Source: Cladorhizidae sp. MBARI D1340-BT2
Taxonomy: Eukaryota; Porifera; Demospongiae; Poecilosclerida; Cladorhizidae
Assembly (NCBI GenBank): GCA_028752905.1
Contig: JAQNBH010000014.1
Location: forward strand, 15,957,750-16,021,749
Reading direction: 5' to 3'
Length of the DNA stretch: 64,000 bases
Part shown: positions 32,401 through 43,104 of the stretch, piece by piece
Layout: every line of letters begins with the position of its first letter
How positions within the stretch are numbered: position 1 is the stretch's first letter
Program-made: the position numbers and the translations under genes
Notes under the pieces: model-generated
Databases searched by the model: none
The model's input: only the letters and a program-made list of their open reading frames with translations
What the model was told of the DNA's origin: nothing

Positions 32401-35400
32401 TGACAAGGGAAAGGTGTGTGTGTTGTGTGGAGGGGGAAAGAGAGAAGATATGACTGGAGAGGTAAAGGTCAAGGTACTACTACTGACAATTGTACTTTCA
32501 ACATGGTTACCATGGTGAGAAAGAAACCCAGTCAAAAGTCTCGGATCTTTCCCATCAAGTATTTGATCTGTCTTTACCACATATATACACCAAAAAAGGA
32601 ACATTGCGATCTGTAGGTAGTGCATGTAACCAGCTTCTAATGTTCTCCTGTTCTCTATCAGAGTGTACTCCTGAATGGTCCAGTTTTGCATCCCTGGCCT
32701 CGTCTCACTGCACCATGAACTTTAACCCGAGGGTTTACGACCAGACCCTTTCCTAGGACATCCCAAGATTCCCAGGGTACTTGAGACCACCTGGGATGTC
32801 CCTGGTGAGGGTCACTGACTATACAGCATGAATCCTGGAATACTTGGATGGAGCATCCCTAGCCATAGAATACCCTAGGCCTAGTCCCTAGCCTTAGCCA
32901 AAATTCTGGAGTCCATGATGTATAGTGAGTCACCCTCACTAGGAACATCCCATTGACTGACTTTATGCAAGACCACCCTAGCACGAAGCGGACACACAAT
33001 TTGGACAAACTGGATATCTAAATAGGGAGTTAATTATAGGGTCTCTCTTGAATTACACAAGCAAACCCAATCACAGGGAACAGGGTATGGCCATATCAAA
33101 TTAACCTACTCACACATTTAATATATAGGCATGTCTGTCACACCCATGTGCAAATAACCCTCGGGTGTTATACACACGCCATTAAGACATAATAAAAACA
33201 GCAAAATAATGACTCACTAGAGAATCTGCATTCCTTCCTTTCTTGCTATCCAGCTTGAAATCCATGTCGGGGGAGATGGAGATCATGTTGGTGTACTCCC
33301 TGTTGTCCCCCTCGGTGGTGAAGTAGAGTGCCTGGTAGGTCAGCACGCCATACGTCTTCTCCCAATTCCGAGCAAGTCCAGGCTTCTTCCGATGAAGATA
33401 GCCCTTCATGGTCACCCCCTGGTCAGGAAGCTTCTTCTCCGGTTTGATGGTGGCAAACTTGCTGTCTCGTTTACTCTTCTTGTTGCCGGAGGGCTGGTCG
33501 GCCACTTCTTCGATGCTGATGCTAGGCGTGGCTTCAACTTGTTTAACCACGTCTTCAACCTTGGCTGCATAACCGACAATTAAGAGAACAAAATACTGAA
33601 TCCTCATACAAAAAACGAGGAGGAGATCAATACAATTGTCTGAGTAGTTGTCATTGTAATGTTGAAGAGGACTTAAGAGTTGTTGATGATTACATAAAAC
33701 ATCGAGTCGGAAGTGTTTCCAAACACTTATAATATGTGGCTTAGAATGTGAAGTATTGTCAACTGAGCCGACTACATGTGCTTATGACTACCAACCAAGC
33801 CAGGAGTGGGTTTACACACAGGATCTACTGCATTTCCTCGAATGGTATTCTCCCTACAATAGTGTTCACCCTCGAATAGTGTTCTCCCCATTACGCGGTC
33901 TGAACAATAATAGTGTTCGACCTCGAAAAGTATTTGCAATGTGCAGCATGTCGCCCGCATGCACAAATAAAATTTAATTCCAAGCTGAAAATTGTGAACG
34001 TCAAGAGGATGGCGAAATTCAATGCCTAAAGCAGGAAATGGCAGCTGAAGCCGCACACAAGTGGCTGAGGTCACTTTCAAGTTGAACATTAGGACTCTAG
34101 CGACCCACTCTCGGACCTCGACGATGATGACAAAGAATGAAAAACTAGTTGATGACTGGGGACTAGCAAAGTTTTGCTTCCCACCTTATTCGGGGCCCTA
34201 GCCCCTATTATTATTTAGTGCCAGCATTTGTTGGCTAAGCCGGACAATAACTGGAGCTCTTGTGCAAGGTTAAACGAGCTTGTGCATGTCTATAGCCTGG
34301 GGTTGTGGTCATGTACGTTCCCAAACTGCATTTGGCCTCGTTAAAAGTTGGGGCGCTTGAAACTATTTAAAGCCGCAGTAACCATTCGAGGAAATATGAC
34401 ATGAAAAATAAAATAAAGACTTGGCAAGATGGTTCCCACGCTGAGTGCACTAATCACATGCTTCACACCCAATAAAGTGGCACAACACGGATTCAATTTT
34501 TTGCCTCACATTGGCTAATTATCGGACAAAATTCCTCACTTTGTGGTCTCATTAAATTCGGGAATAACCAGCCAAAGTTCAGCTGAACTCGAGCAACCTT
34601 GCTGTGTTAAGAATATCACCAGCAAATACAAGCTCCTTTAACAATGCATTCCTTGCTATGTGTAAAACCCACCACTGCGTGAAATTCACTCACTTCTCCA
34701 GTCTCCAGTCTCTGTCTCCCCTACCATCTGTATGCGTGTCCCTGTGGCTCCATAACATTGCTAGTTTCTGAACACCGTCTGTAGCTTGGTTGTGCATGCT
34801 TAGCATTTACCACAAAGTATATATAAAGTAGGAGGAGCCTTAATTTTTTGCCTATAAACTAGACCTACAGTTGAGGCAAGACACCTTGCACCTACCACTG
34901 TTGTGTTGGTAGTGAAATACTTCCATGAGCAAATAAACGAGAGCAGCTTACTGTTGTCTTGGCAGTGTATGCGACTATACAATATCCTGGTATCTCACTA
35001 TGACTCATCGGCCCATCTAATAGGTATAGGCATTTCTCTCCCCTGTCCCCTTTGTCTCTGTCTATCTAGGTATTGCTGCTCAGCTTTCCTGCTCTCTCCT
35101 GGCATGTCCACTTTGTCTCAGCCTTGTCTCAGCCTATCTAGATATTGCTGCTCAGCTTTCCTGCTCAGCTTTCCTGCTCTCTCCTGGCATGTCCCCTTTG
35201 TCTCTGTCTATCTAGGTATTGCTGCTCAGCTTTCCTGCTCTCTCCTGGCATGTCCACTTTGTCTCTGCCCATCTAGATATTGCTGCTCAGCTTTCCTGCT
35301 CTCTCCTGGCATGTCCACTTTGTCTCAGCCTTGTCTCAGCCTATCTAGATATTGCTGCTCAGCTTTCCTGCTCTCTGCTGACATGTCCACTTTGTCTCTG

Positions 35401-37684
35401 CCTATCTAGATATTGCAGCTCAGCTTTCCTGCTCTCTGCTGACATGTCCACTTTGTCTCAGCCTATCTAGATATTGCAGCTCAGCTTTCCTGCTCTCTGC
35501 TGACATGTCCACTTTGTCTCTGCCTATCTAGATATTGCTGCTCAGCTTTCCTGCTCTCTCCTGGCATGTTTACCATCTAGATTTTGATGTTGCTGACTTC
35601 AGATCGTTCCTAGCTCTCAGACTTTTACTAATATCTGTTGCTGTCTACTCACTCTGTTCATTGCATTTCTATAGATAGTTTTGATCACAATATGCTGCCT
35701 ACATGGTTGTGTGTAATGGAAGAATAGGACGTTAAGCACATGAACAGTAAAGGTGTGTGGTCATGTGTGTGTGTGTGTGGAGGGGGGGGGTGCTTTGTGA
35801 TGCCCTGCTACAGTCATCAACCCAACACCTCCAGCAAAGCATCCCAGCACTTAGAAACACACAAAAGTAGACATTTTATTGTATCATGGAGAACTAATAA
35901 GTCCCTAGCGACATAGTGGTAGCCAGACATAGCGACCCCATACAACTATGTGATCAGATAAGGCACATGGTTGTGCTGTAGTGCTACTAGGCTGTGCTTA
36001 GTAGTACTCTCAAATGGCACTAAAGAAAGGGTCATACCATTACACACAAATGTCCTACAACAACAACAACAACTCAAATTACACCACTTGCAAATCTCAC
36101 CACAAGTTATTAGAAGGTAGGTGTGATATCTGACGGTCCTCAACAGTGTCTACCTATACTTGTACACAACACAATAGCTACGGACCTAACCACACAAGAC
36201 TATCCTTTGAAGATTTGAGCTATCCTTTAAGAAACCTCTAATAAGCAACCTCTAAGAAACCTCACCCTTATTTTTTATCTCACCCTTCCACATTTCTATA
36301 CCTCCCCTCTCGTTACAGACTAGTCAATGAAACTGGCCTCACCTTCCTCCACTATTGGTGTAGCTTTCTGAATGGCGTCTCTCAATGCCGTCGCCCATTT
36401 CTGTCTCTCTTTATCCTCTCCATCCACTCTGAACATGAAGGCAGACTTGTGCTGAGGGTGAGTCAGGTCAAAACCTAGGTCGGTGGTCTCCACACTGCAG
36501 CGGGATAGCTCCAATTCTTCCTTGTCGCCGAAAATCATTCTCGTCTCGTACACAGTCACCTTGAACGACTTGTACTTCTTTCCTTTCTTCTTCATTCTCT
36601 CTAGTACCCCAGATATCCTCACTCCTTCTTCGAGCTGTTCCTCTGCTTCCTCCACTTTGGATTGGTCCTCCGCCTCCTGACTGCCATCTGTAGCATCTGG
36701 CATTGAATGATTGCCAGTCTTTAGCTTGTTTCTCCTCTCAGGAGCTGGAGACTTCTCCCTCTTAATCAAACCTTTCATCTTGTGACTAAAGCCTAGCTTG
36801 GATTTCTTCTTCTTCTCTATCTCTTTCCCATCTCCTTCGCATTCCTCTTCCAAAGAATCTACCCCACTTGCTATGGATAATGTGTCGGATTTTAAGCTGT
36901 TGACCTCCAACTTAGCCGGCTTTGTTTTGTTGGCTGAAACATATTCCATTACCTCTTCATCAGTGTTTGTCTTCTTGTTAGGCATCTCAACTTCAGCTGG
37001 CTTTTGGGGGTTAGACTCGACTTCAGCTAGTGTTTGGGTGCTGCACTCATCGTCAGAAGAAACAGCTGGAAAGTCAGTGGGCTTGGCCACTCTCTTCAAT
37101 GTGACAAGCCACTTTGGGGTCTCATTTTCTTCTTCTTTCTTGGCATCGTGATGAATCGTTTCATAGTCTTTGACGAGGCCGGATACCATGAGACTGTCCC
37201 TCCTGTTTAAGGCCTTGCTAGACCTTGGGCTGATGGAAGGAGTGGGAGACACATTTTCTGACTCATCTTTCACTGCAAGAATTTTTTCTTTGCTAAGTGT
37301 TGATGATCTTTCTTCGTGCGAAACCGTTTCGTCTCTTGGCTCTGACACATCCTTTTTCACTGTGCCCCCTTGCAAGAGAGACAGTCTTTCCAACAGTTCT
37401 TTTCTTCTCTTCTCAATCACTGCTGGTATCTTGTATGAACCCAGAGTCTGCAAGAAGACTACAACCTCTGAATTGGAAGATAAACTTTAGGTAAGCCACA
37501 GTCGAGCTAGGAGAGTTGGTTTTGCAAATAAATAACCCTGCTAGGAGGACAACTGAATGGATATCATGCTTTCAGCTTGTTGTAACTGTAGCAGCCTCTT
37601 GAATTCAGCCACATACCCTCCTTTAGCATGCAGTAAATATTATATGTGTACATTACCTTGCAGTCCTTCTTTTAATTTGGTCAT
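26456..37684 (-). CDS. SKAP-like scaffold: three PH-like domains plus C-terminal SH3
   Basis: Five exons on the minus strand: 37684-37657 (ATG), 37467-36343, 33564-33218, 32380-32239 and 27720-26456 (TAA). Every border is AG/GT, phases agree (1, 1, 0, 1), and the total is 2907 nt, 968 codons plus stop. The N-terminus (MTKLKEGLQ then VVVFLQTLGSY) and KRRKELLERLSLL resemble the helical start of SKAP/AFAP adaptors. PH-like domains lie at about residues 288-380 (from GVRISGVLERM to KWATALRDAIQKA), 432-532 (from VTMKGYLHRKKPG to CTSWRVALEKVLG, split over two exons) and 805-892 (RWGALEGNNLCIY to LSKWVDVLKGI). The SH3 is at about 906-965 (NELTFKKGTYIIL, WYGHF, GRFPVSKVQL). Between PH2 and PH3 are proline-rich segments and about eight acidic Tyr motifs (ELYDDIV, EMYDDIF, ELYDDVV, EFYEDMT, SYVAM, ELYVDVEEP). 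Known SKAPs have one PH and one SH3, so this is a longer relative or a convergent design. Probably a membrane-recruited, tyrosine-phosphorylated adaptor; that role is inferred. Confidence 0.82.
27725..28325. other. Start of the large scaffold-gene intron
   Basis: Contains the branch/pyrimidine region of the acceptor at 27721 (a C-rich run on the minus strand) and AT-rich sequence. A 137-codon + strand open frame (27942-28355) has no splice support or family likeness and runs into the satellite. Confidence 0.5.
28328..31278. repeat. 70-bp satellite array, about 42 copies
   Basis: The unit is 70 bp, with AGCTCACATAATGCAAGCAG, then TTTGCTAGTGAGGCTGCCTC, TAGCCCTACTCTATTAGCTA and GCTATGTTAG. Each unit holds the palindrome TAGCTAGCTA. 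Variant units recur in ordered groups: a short one lacking ATTAGCTAG (at about 28448, 30527 and 30797) and one with AATCAAGCAG (30346, 30415, 30688, 30887). This points to higher-order duplication in the right half. The array fills most of the 4.5-kb scaffold-gene intron between 27720 and 32239. Confidence 0.97.
31290..32238. other. Scaffold-gene intron, no exon recognised
   Basis: The flanking exons join in frame without anything from this stretch. A G run lies at 31571-31581. A segment near 31425-31470 (AGTAGCATCTATCT..GTATGTCTGC) resembles one at 28205-28235 on the other side of the satellite. Confidence 0.45.
32755..32960. repeat. Palindromic dispersed repeat, copy B
   Basis: The left arm GGTGAGGGTCACTGACTATA then CAGCATGAATCCTGGAAT is matched by the reverse complement of TCTGGAGTCCATGATGTATA then GTGAGTCACCCTCACTAGG. 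The arms flank a centre of about 45 bp rich in CTAGGCCTAG. Copy A at 12290-12535 shares the centre and parts of the arms. It lies in the scaffold-gene intron 32381-33217. Confidence 0.7.
33828..34398. mobile_element. MITE-like element of about 570 bp with CATTTCCTCGAATGGT ends
   Basis: GCATTTCCTCGAATGGT at about 33829-33845 is mirrored by ACCATTCGAGGAAAT at about 34381-34395. Just inside the left end is a short repeat of TCGAATAGTGTTC words; inside the right end is GTTGGGGCGCTTGAAACTAT. There is no transposase. It lies in the 2.8-kb scaffold-gene intron 33565-36342. Confidence 0.75.
34400..35040. other. Scaffold-gene intron, nothing recognised
   Basis: No feature supported beyond moderate AT richness. 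Confidence 0.4.
35042..35576. repeat. Minisatellite, unit about 61 bp, about 8 copies
   Basis: Each unit has TATCTAGATATTGCTGCTCA, then GCTTTCCTGCTCTCTCCTGG and CATGTCCACTTTGTCTCTGCC. Insertions such as an extra CTTGTCTCAGC or AGCTTTCCTGCTC lengthen some copies. Intronic in the scaffold gene. Confidence 0.94.
35577..36342. other. Scaffold-gene intron, nothing recognised
   Basis: Contains a GT run with a G tract at 35765-35789 and a short CAACAACAACAA run at 36058-36071. The reading frame of the exon at 36343 would hit a stop at 36320 if the intron were retained, giving a shorter protein with only the first PH-like domain. Confidence 0.5.
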
Positions 37685-37814
37685 TGTAGGCCCTCCCCGA
37701 ACAGAGGGGTCATTTCTGGACATCCCGTGCAGAATTAGTCTGCTTTAGTCTCGCTCCACCGCTTGCTTATTTTACTGAGCAAAGACCAACGCTGTGTTGG
37801 TTCTTGTAGACAGG

Positions 37815-37979
37815 ACAGGATATGCGAAACTATGCAGTGCTGCGGTTAAGCTGTACCAAAGAGGGTGTGTGCTCTATCCGTACCACCCGGAAACACTTGG
37901 AACCTGGATTAGAAATTCGACCGCCAAAGGAAAAAATCCTGGTAAAGAGCGAATGGCACTAGTTTTAGCCACGCTGAAG
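37815..37979 (+). CDS. Candidate exon of an unknown plus-strand gene
   Basis: From a possible acceptor (GACAGGACAG) at about 37818 to a strong donor GCTGAAG/GTATGTG at 37979-37980, one frame reads without stops and looks protein-like: YAKLCSAAVKLYQRG, CVLYPYHPETLGTWIRN, GKNPGKERMALVLATLK. I do not recognise the family and found no partner exon downstream, where the sequence turns into transposon debris. It starts about 130 bp from the start codon of the minus-strand scaffold gene, so the two could share a promoter, or this may be a decayed fragment. Confidence 0.35.
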
Positions 37980-38735
37980 GTATGTGTGTTATACACATCC
38001 TCACAAATATTGGCTTCATATATATTATAAGGTATTTCAGACAATTCTCGTACTGTACAAATAGCACAATTCTCATTTGGTATGTCGTCATCAGTTCACT
38101 CACCATGACCTTCAGTCCTTCATTGGAGTCGAACTCTCTTCTCTATGGTTTTCTTTTCATAGTTTGCTCTGTCTGCCATAGATATTTTAAGTTATGTATC
38201 CACCACAAGCTAACAAATATCTGGATTTCATTAGCGCTGTTTTCATACTGGACTGCCATGCTGGTTTTTGGCAAAAATTCTTATTGCCCATTTGCAATCA
38301 CTCATTCCTGTTTGCACCATGATTCTCAGAAAACTAGCCTTAAATCTTTTTCTTTTTGGGTATTTTGTGATTTTTGTATGGCCAGTGGTCTGGAGAGGGG
38401 GGCGGGGGGGGGGGGGGGGGGGGGAGCATCAAAATCATACGCCATTTTGCTAGATTTAGGATTGCATGTCACTTGTCACTTATTGTTATTATTGCTGCGT
38501 TATTATCAGTGACTAACCAATTGTAGTAGCTATGTCAACTGGCAGTTCTTTGTGAGATTATTACCCTTGCTGTGCCATTATTCATGTCAGCCATCACTAT
38601 GAGATTTGATTTGATTAATGTGTCGAACTACAAATTTAATGAGGGGGTGGGGCATACATAGGAATGTGTTTGGGATGGAATGGTTGACCTAATAAGTGGG
38701 ATGTAGCCTAGCCAAGGGGTATTTAGGTGAGGAAA
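37980..38735. other. Unassigned sequence with a long poly-G tract
   Basis: A run of about 31 bases at 38395-38425 is almost pure G (one C, one A near its left end), strong G-quadruplex potential on the + strand. No exon was recognised. Confidence 0.6.
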
Positions 38736-40320
38736 TAAGTTGCAGAGGTTTCCAATGACAGCCATCTTGACACCAATACAGTCTCAGCAAACCTTCAATC
38801 AACCTGGACCTCAACCATCATGCCAAATGCAAGAGACTCCCTTCAAGTCGGATACAGGAGCAGAGGTGACGGTATTCTCTGAGGAAATGCTCCTCTGTTT
38901 TTGGAGCCAATCTCGAAAAAAATTCTTTATAAACCATCGAGATAGCCACTGGAAGTCAAAAGACAGTTCAAGGAGAGTTTCAGCTTCATAGACCGATCAA
39001 TGCAGCAGCCATGTTTGTGGTGAAAGGATTGACTTTTGAGACTTCCGACCGTGAGCTACAAGGCTACACCTTGCTATCAAAGTTGATGCAGCCTCCGATG
39101 CAAAAGGAGACGTCCTACAACGATACCACTGTATTTCATGGCCTAGGAAACCAGATGTAACACTGAAGCCTGTGCTAAGCCACACCCACCCCAAGACAGA
39201 TGCATCTTCCATTGCATGCAAAAGTTCAACAGGAACCTATGGGTGTGATATCCAAGATTGATGAAACAGCACACTGGGTGCTGGGACAGTCATTGTGCTC
39301 AAGAAGTCTTGTTCAATTCGGATCTGTGTGGATTTGAACCTCTGAACAGGGGTATTCTACGAAAGGTACATCTACTTCCAAAGGTCAACGACACATTGCA
39401 CAGCTAGCAGGTATAAAGGTGTTCAGCAAGCTGGAGTCCAATACCAAATCCTTTTGCCCAAATCCTCAAGAACCTCACAACTTTCACAACACTCGTGGGA
39501 GTGTACAGATTGCCAATCATCATCTCAGGTGTGCCGGAAAATTAAGGATGTCGCAGATTCTAGCAGGACAGGTGGTGTTTAATGCCTGATGGATGATGTG
39601 CTGGTGTTTGGGAATGACCTTGAGGGACCCAACATGAACTTGAGGTAGTGCTCAAGCACATCATGGAAGCTAATGCAACACTCAATCCAGAGAAATGTGT
39701 CAATCAAATGTGGTGGTCACTTGCTAGATCAGGATGGAATACAGCCAAAACCTGACAAAATATCGGTTATCTGAGAGATGCAGCCTCCAGGAAGTATTTC
39801 TGAACTCGGGCAGTTATGGAAATGAGCAACCCAATGGAAAGGCTCTCACGAAACCTAGCCAAACTTAAGATCCGAAAATGCTAAGCAAGAAGTCCTCGTG
39901 GGCAAGGGGTTCCATCACAGTTATGAGAATTCTAGCAAGTGGAAGATGAAATCTCAAATACCACATCCTAGCCCACTATGATGTCACTAAGGTATGAAGG
40001 CATCTGGTGATGCCTCCTCATGTGGACTGGGGAGGGGGGGGGGGTGCACTACAGAAAGTGGAAACCAGTAACATTTGCCTCCTACACAATGACATACAGA
40101 GCACATGCAAGCCAAATAGGAAGAAGGCATTGACCAGCACTGGGCATGTAAAAAAAAGTTCCAGCTTTATATCCTTGGAAGAAGTTAACAATCGAAAGAG
40201 ACTACAACTGTTTCTTGTTTGGAACAACAGTTAAGGCAACCTCCTACCAAGTTTCTTGCAATTCTGCCTCTGTATCGCTATGACTACCAGATTGTCCATC
40301 GACTTCCAGTGACTGCAGTC
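38735..40320 (+). pseudogene. Ty3/gypsy-type LTR retrotransposon pol remnant
   Basis: Read in several + frames with many stops and frameshifts. Order and motifs match a gypsy-type pol: a retropepsin-like SDTGAEVTVFSEE at about 38848-38886; a segment with VFVVKGLTF at about 39014-39040; reverse transcriptase pieces ending in the catalytic box MDDVLVFGND at about 39589-39618; LNPEKC and a GGHLLDQDGIQP piece; then an RNase H-end-like RYDYQIVHRL at about 40276-40305. No intact LTR pair was seen. It is an old, dead copy. Confidence 0.8.
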
Positions 40321-40855
40321 TTACAATGCATCCATCACAACATATGTACACAAAAAAAAGTGAATTAAAACAAACATATCGAGAAGAGAACTCCCACAAC
40401 ATCTTCTTCCAACGGGCTGTACAGCGTGGGAATGCAGCCTCAGTAATGGGATCTTTGCCATCAGGGTTGGGGACGAGCCATTTCCCTAGTCATCATTTGA
40501 ACTTGAGGGGAAGGGGGTTCTATAAACTATATGAATAACTTCTGTTGTAAAAAAGTTAATCACGTTGTTTTTTCTTTAGTAGTCATTGTCATTTATTGTT
40601 TGTATATATGTCGAGATAGAATACAGTAGAGAAATGCGATAATATTTGGATAATAATTTTATACCGAGTGTGTGCATGAGTGTGTGCATGCAGGGAGGGT
40701 TTTCCTTACTATTCGCTATATACCAATTCCTAAGTGATACCAACAAACTCTCAGAAGGCCTAGTAGAATTTAATTAACAACTTTCTCAATACACGGTAAT
40801 TAACTTAAATTTGCCTCGACATTTCGGTTAGATGCTTTATTTCTAGAGGTCTAGC
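40321..40855. other. Unassigned AT-rich sequence with a diverged hammerhead-like repeat
   Basis: On the minus strand, 40814-40848 reads GCATCTAACCGAAATGTCGAGG, a diverged form of the GCATCTAGTCGAAACGTCGAG motif at 48462-48499. The rest holds no recognised gene. Confidence 0.4.
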
Positions 40856-40859
40856 CATG

Positions 40860-42010
40860 TGACATATCAGGAAGTCATCCACCTCCTCCATCACCCTGCT
40901 GCTCATTCCTGCTGTTCTCTTCCTGCTAGCAAAGCTACTATCTCCTCTGTCCCAATTGTCCCATTTGCTCCTACTCTATTGACCCTAGCTAACGTAACTT
41001 GCCTACTCACATTCAACCAAAAACTAACTCGCCTCCAATTTATCACTGGCATACAAGGCACCCATCATTTGCAGCCAACCCACCATCTCCTCTTATCCTG
41101 CAATAGTTCCATGTCCCGATATTTCTCTTGATCTCACATACCTTTGAATGTGATTGACATCAATTGCCAATACAAACTACTCGTAATCTCCAATTCTTCT
41201 GTCTCACCTTCCTCGCCAGAGGATGAGAGCCTCTCTCATTTTCCAATTCATGCCTGAAGAATCTCCACCTTACCTCTCCAATTTCTCTGAGCTCATCCAT
41301 CACCACTCTCACCGGTCTATATATCCTCTTTCAATCTGTGTCCATACAACATTTTTCTCTTCTCTCCTTTCTTCTGGCTTTCCCCACCCAAGGTCACTGA
41401 GAACGGTCACCCCATGCCAACTTGCACTGACTCAAGCTTTAGATATACCGACCTTGCACTTCTCCACCACATTTCTGCTGCGTGTTCTATAGCCAGGAGC
41501 TCCCAAAATCAATCTTCCTTGATCCATTTGCATATGTCCCGTTACCAATGTTGTCCAATCGCTCTTCTGCCTTCGCCAACATCGTCCTCAGCTCTGTATT
41601 TCCTCTCTATTTATTGCCATCCAATATTGCCATCCAACACCCAAATACTTCACTGTTTTCAACTGCAATTCCCTCCATCAATTTTCCAACTTTGACCTGC
41701 AATCTCACCTTTCCCATCACCTGGGCGAGTTAACTGAATCCTCTTCAGTCAGCCCCAGAAAGGCCCTCAGTTGCTTCATATTCCTTGGACATGGGTACTC
41801 CCTCATGTCCTTGATTTTGACCTCCAGTGGTCTGACCTGTCCATCTCCCACTCAGTGACCCAGATATACGCAGTTTGCACTGGCTAACAGCTAACATACA
41901 CTTCCTGGCCTTCAGCAAGAAGCCCATGTAAGCCACTGGCCTGGCGATATGCTCGCTTGCCAGTGACTGAAGAAGATGGAAATGAAGGGAGAGGGATGGG
42001 AACTGCAACT
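40860..42010 (-). pseudogene. Minus-strand non-LTR retrotransposon remnant (family 2, copy A)
   Basis: The + strand is strongly C/T-rich and the minus strand carries broken frames. Pieces such as RVMEEVDDF (about 40880) and KLRISGSLSGRWTGQTTG (about 41830-41880) look like LINE-encoded sequence. The matching element at 57250-58260 has VMEEVGE at the same relative place. Many stops; no intact domain. Confidence 0.45.
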
Positions 42011-42161
42011 CTATCTTTGACTGTCAGTATGGGAATGGTTGAAGAATTGGGCGGCTCAGAATTGGTATGGAGCATTGTTGAATGCCAATATTGTACTCTT
42101 AGCAAGTATTATTATTATTTTATTATTGTAGGGTTGCAACAATCACAGATAATAGAAGTTA

Positions 42162-42290
42162 CAGCATGGACATGGTACAGTTGCAGCATGGACATGGTAC
42201 AGTTACAGCATGGACATGGTAGAGTTGCAGCATGGGCATGGTACAGTTACAGCATGGACATGGTAGAGTTGCAGCATGGACATGCATGCA
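42162..42290. repeat. 22-bp minisatellite, about 6 copies
   Basis: The unit is CAGCATGGACATGGTACAGT plus TA or TG; starts at 42162, 42184 and 42206 confirm the 22-bp period. A few copies read GTAGAGTT instead of GTACAGTT. Confidence 0.93.
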
Positions 42291-42679
42291 GAGTACAAGG
42301 TGTAGGTTCTCTTAGGATCGAAATAGATTGAAAAACTGATGAAAGCTGAGAGATTGAACCTTGACACTTAAACCAGAAACGTAACATTTTGAAGTTCCAG
42401 TCAATACAGTGAGTGGGAATATCTGAAGAGAAGCAAGCCTTGGTTTCTATATGCATCTGTATACATATATACACATGTTACGGAAGAATAGTCGTTCAAA
42501 ATAAACTTGGTATATAGCATTGGTGTTACATTTTCCTATTATCCTGAGAATTGTTCAGTTGTTCTGGCCAGTGAAAGATTTTTGGCTGATGAAAGGAGGC
42601 CGGAGAATATTTCTGTGATTCGTTCCTGTAAATTTTTGTGGTAGGAATGTCTAAACTATAAGATAACTCTGAATTCACA

Positions 42680-42830
42680 AGATATCTACATACTATTCCT
42701 GATAAAGGCTAGAGCATCTAGTCAAAACGTCGAGTGAATACAATTTTAAGTTGATTATTGAGAGGGCGATTATTAGGTCAACTAAGAGTTCATTGAGAGA
42801 TGATAATTAATGATGATTCCATTAATTATC
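42680..42830 (+). repeat. Dispersed repeat with hammerhead-ribozyme-like core (copy 1)
   Basis: Reads CTGATAAAGGCTAGAGCATC then TAGTCAAAACGTCGAGTGAA. This is the pattern CUGAUGA, stem-loop, GAAAC, GUC with two core bases changed (A for G in each conserved box). GGCTAG and CTAGTC can pair as stem II. It is followed by AGTTGATTATTGAGA and GTCAACTAAGAGTTCATTGA. Such motifs are known from Penelope-like retroelements, but no Penelope reverse transcriptase is visible nearby. Confidence 0.5.
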
Positions 42831-43104
42831 TAGTAGAAGATTATCTAGTAGAAGAATAGCTTGCAGTGAAGTAGAACACTTTTAGGGCTTTAATTTTTTT
42901 TTGCCATTTGTCACATCACAGAGCCCTTTGACTTTTTTATCATGTGCAACAGGTAAGCTGATGAAAAGAGAATTGATTATTAAGTCGAACTTGAAGTGTT
43001 AATGAGTAAGCTTTACATTGTCAGCATTTATTGCTACACTCACAAACATTAACTTAATATATACTAAGGCAATAAAATCATATGTCTGTCCACTTGGGTG
43101 AGAC

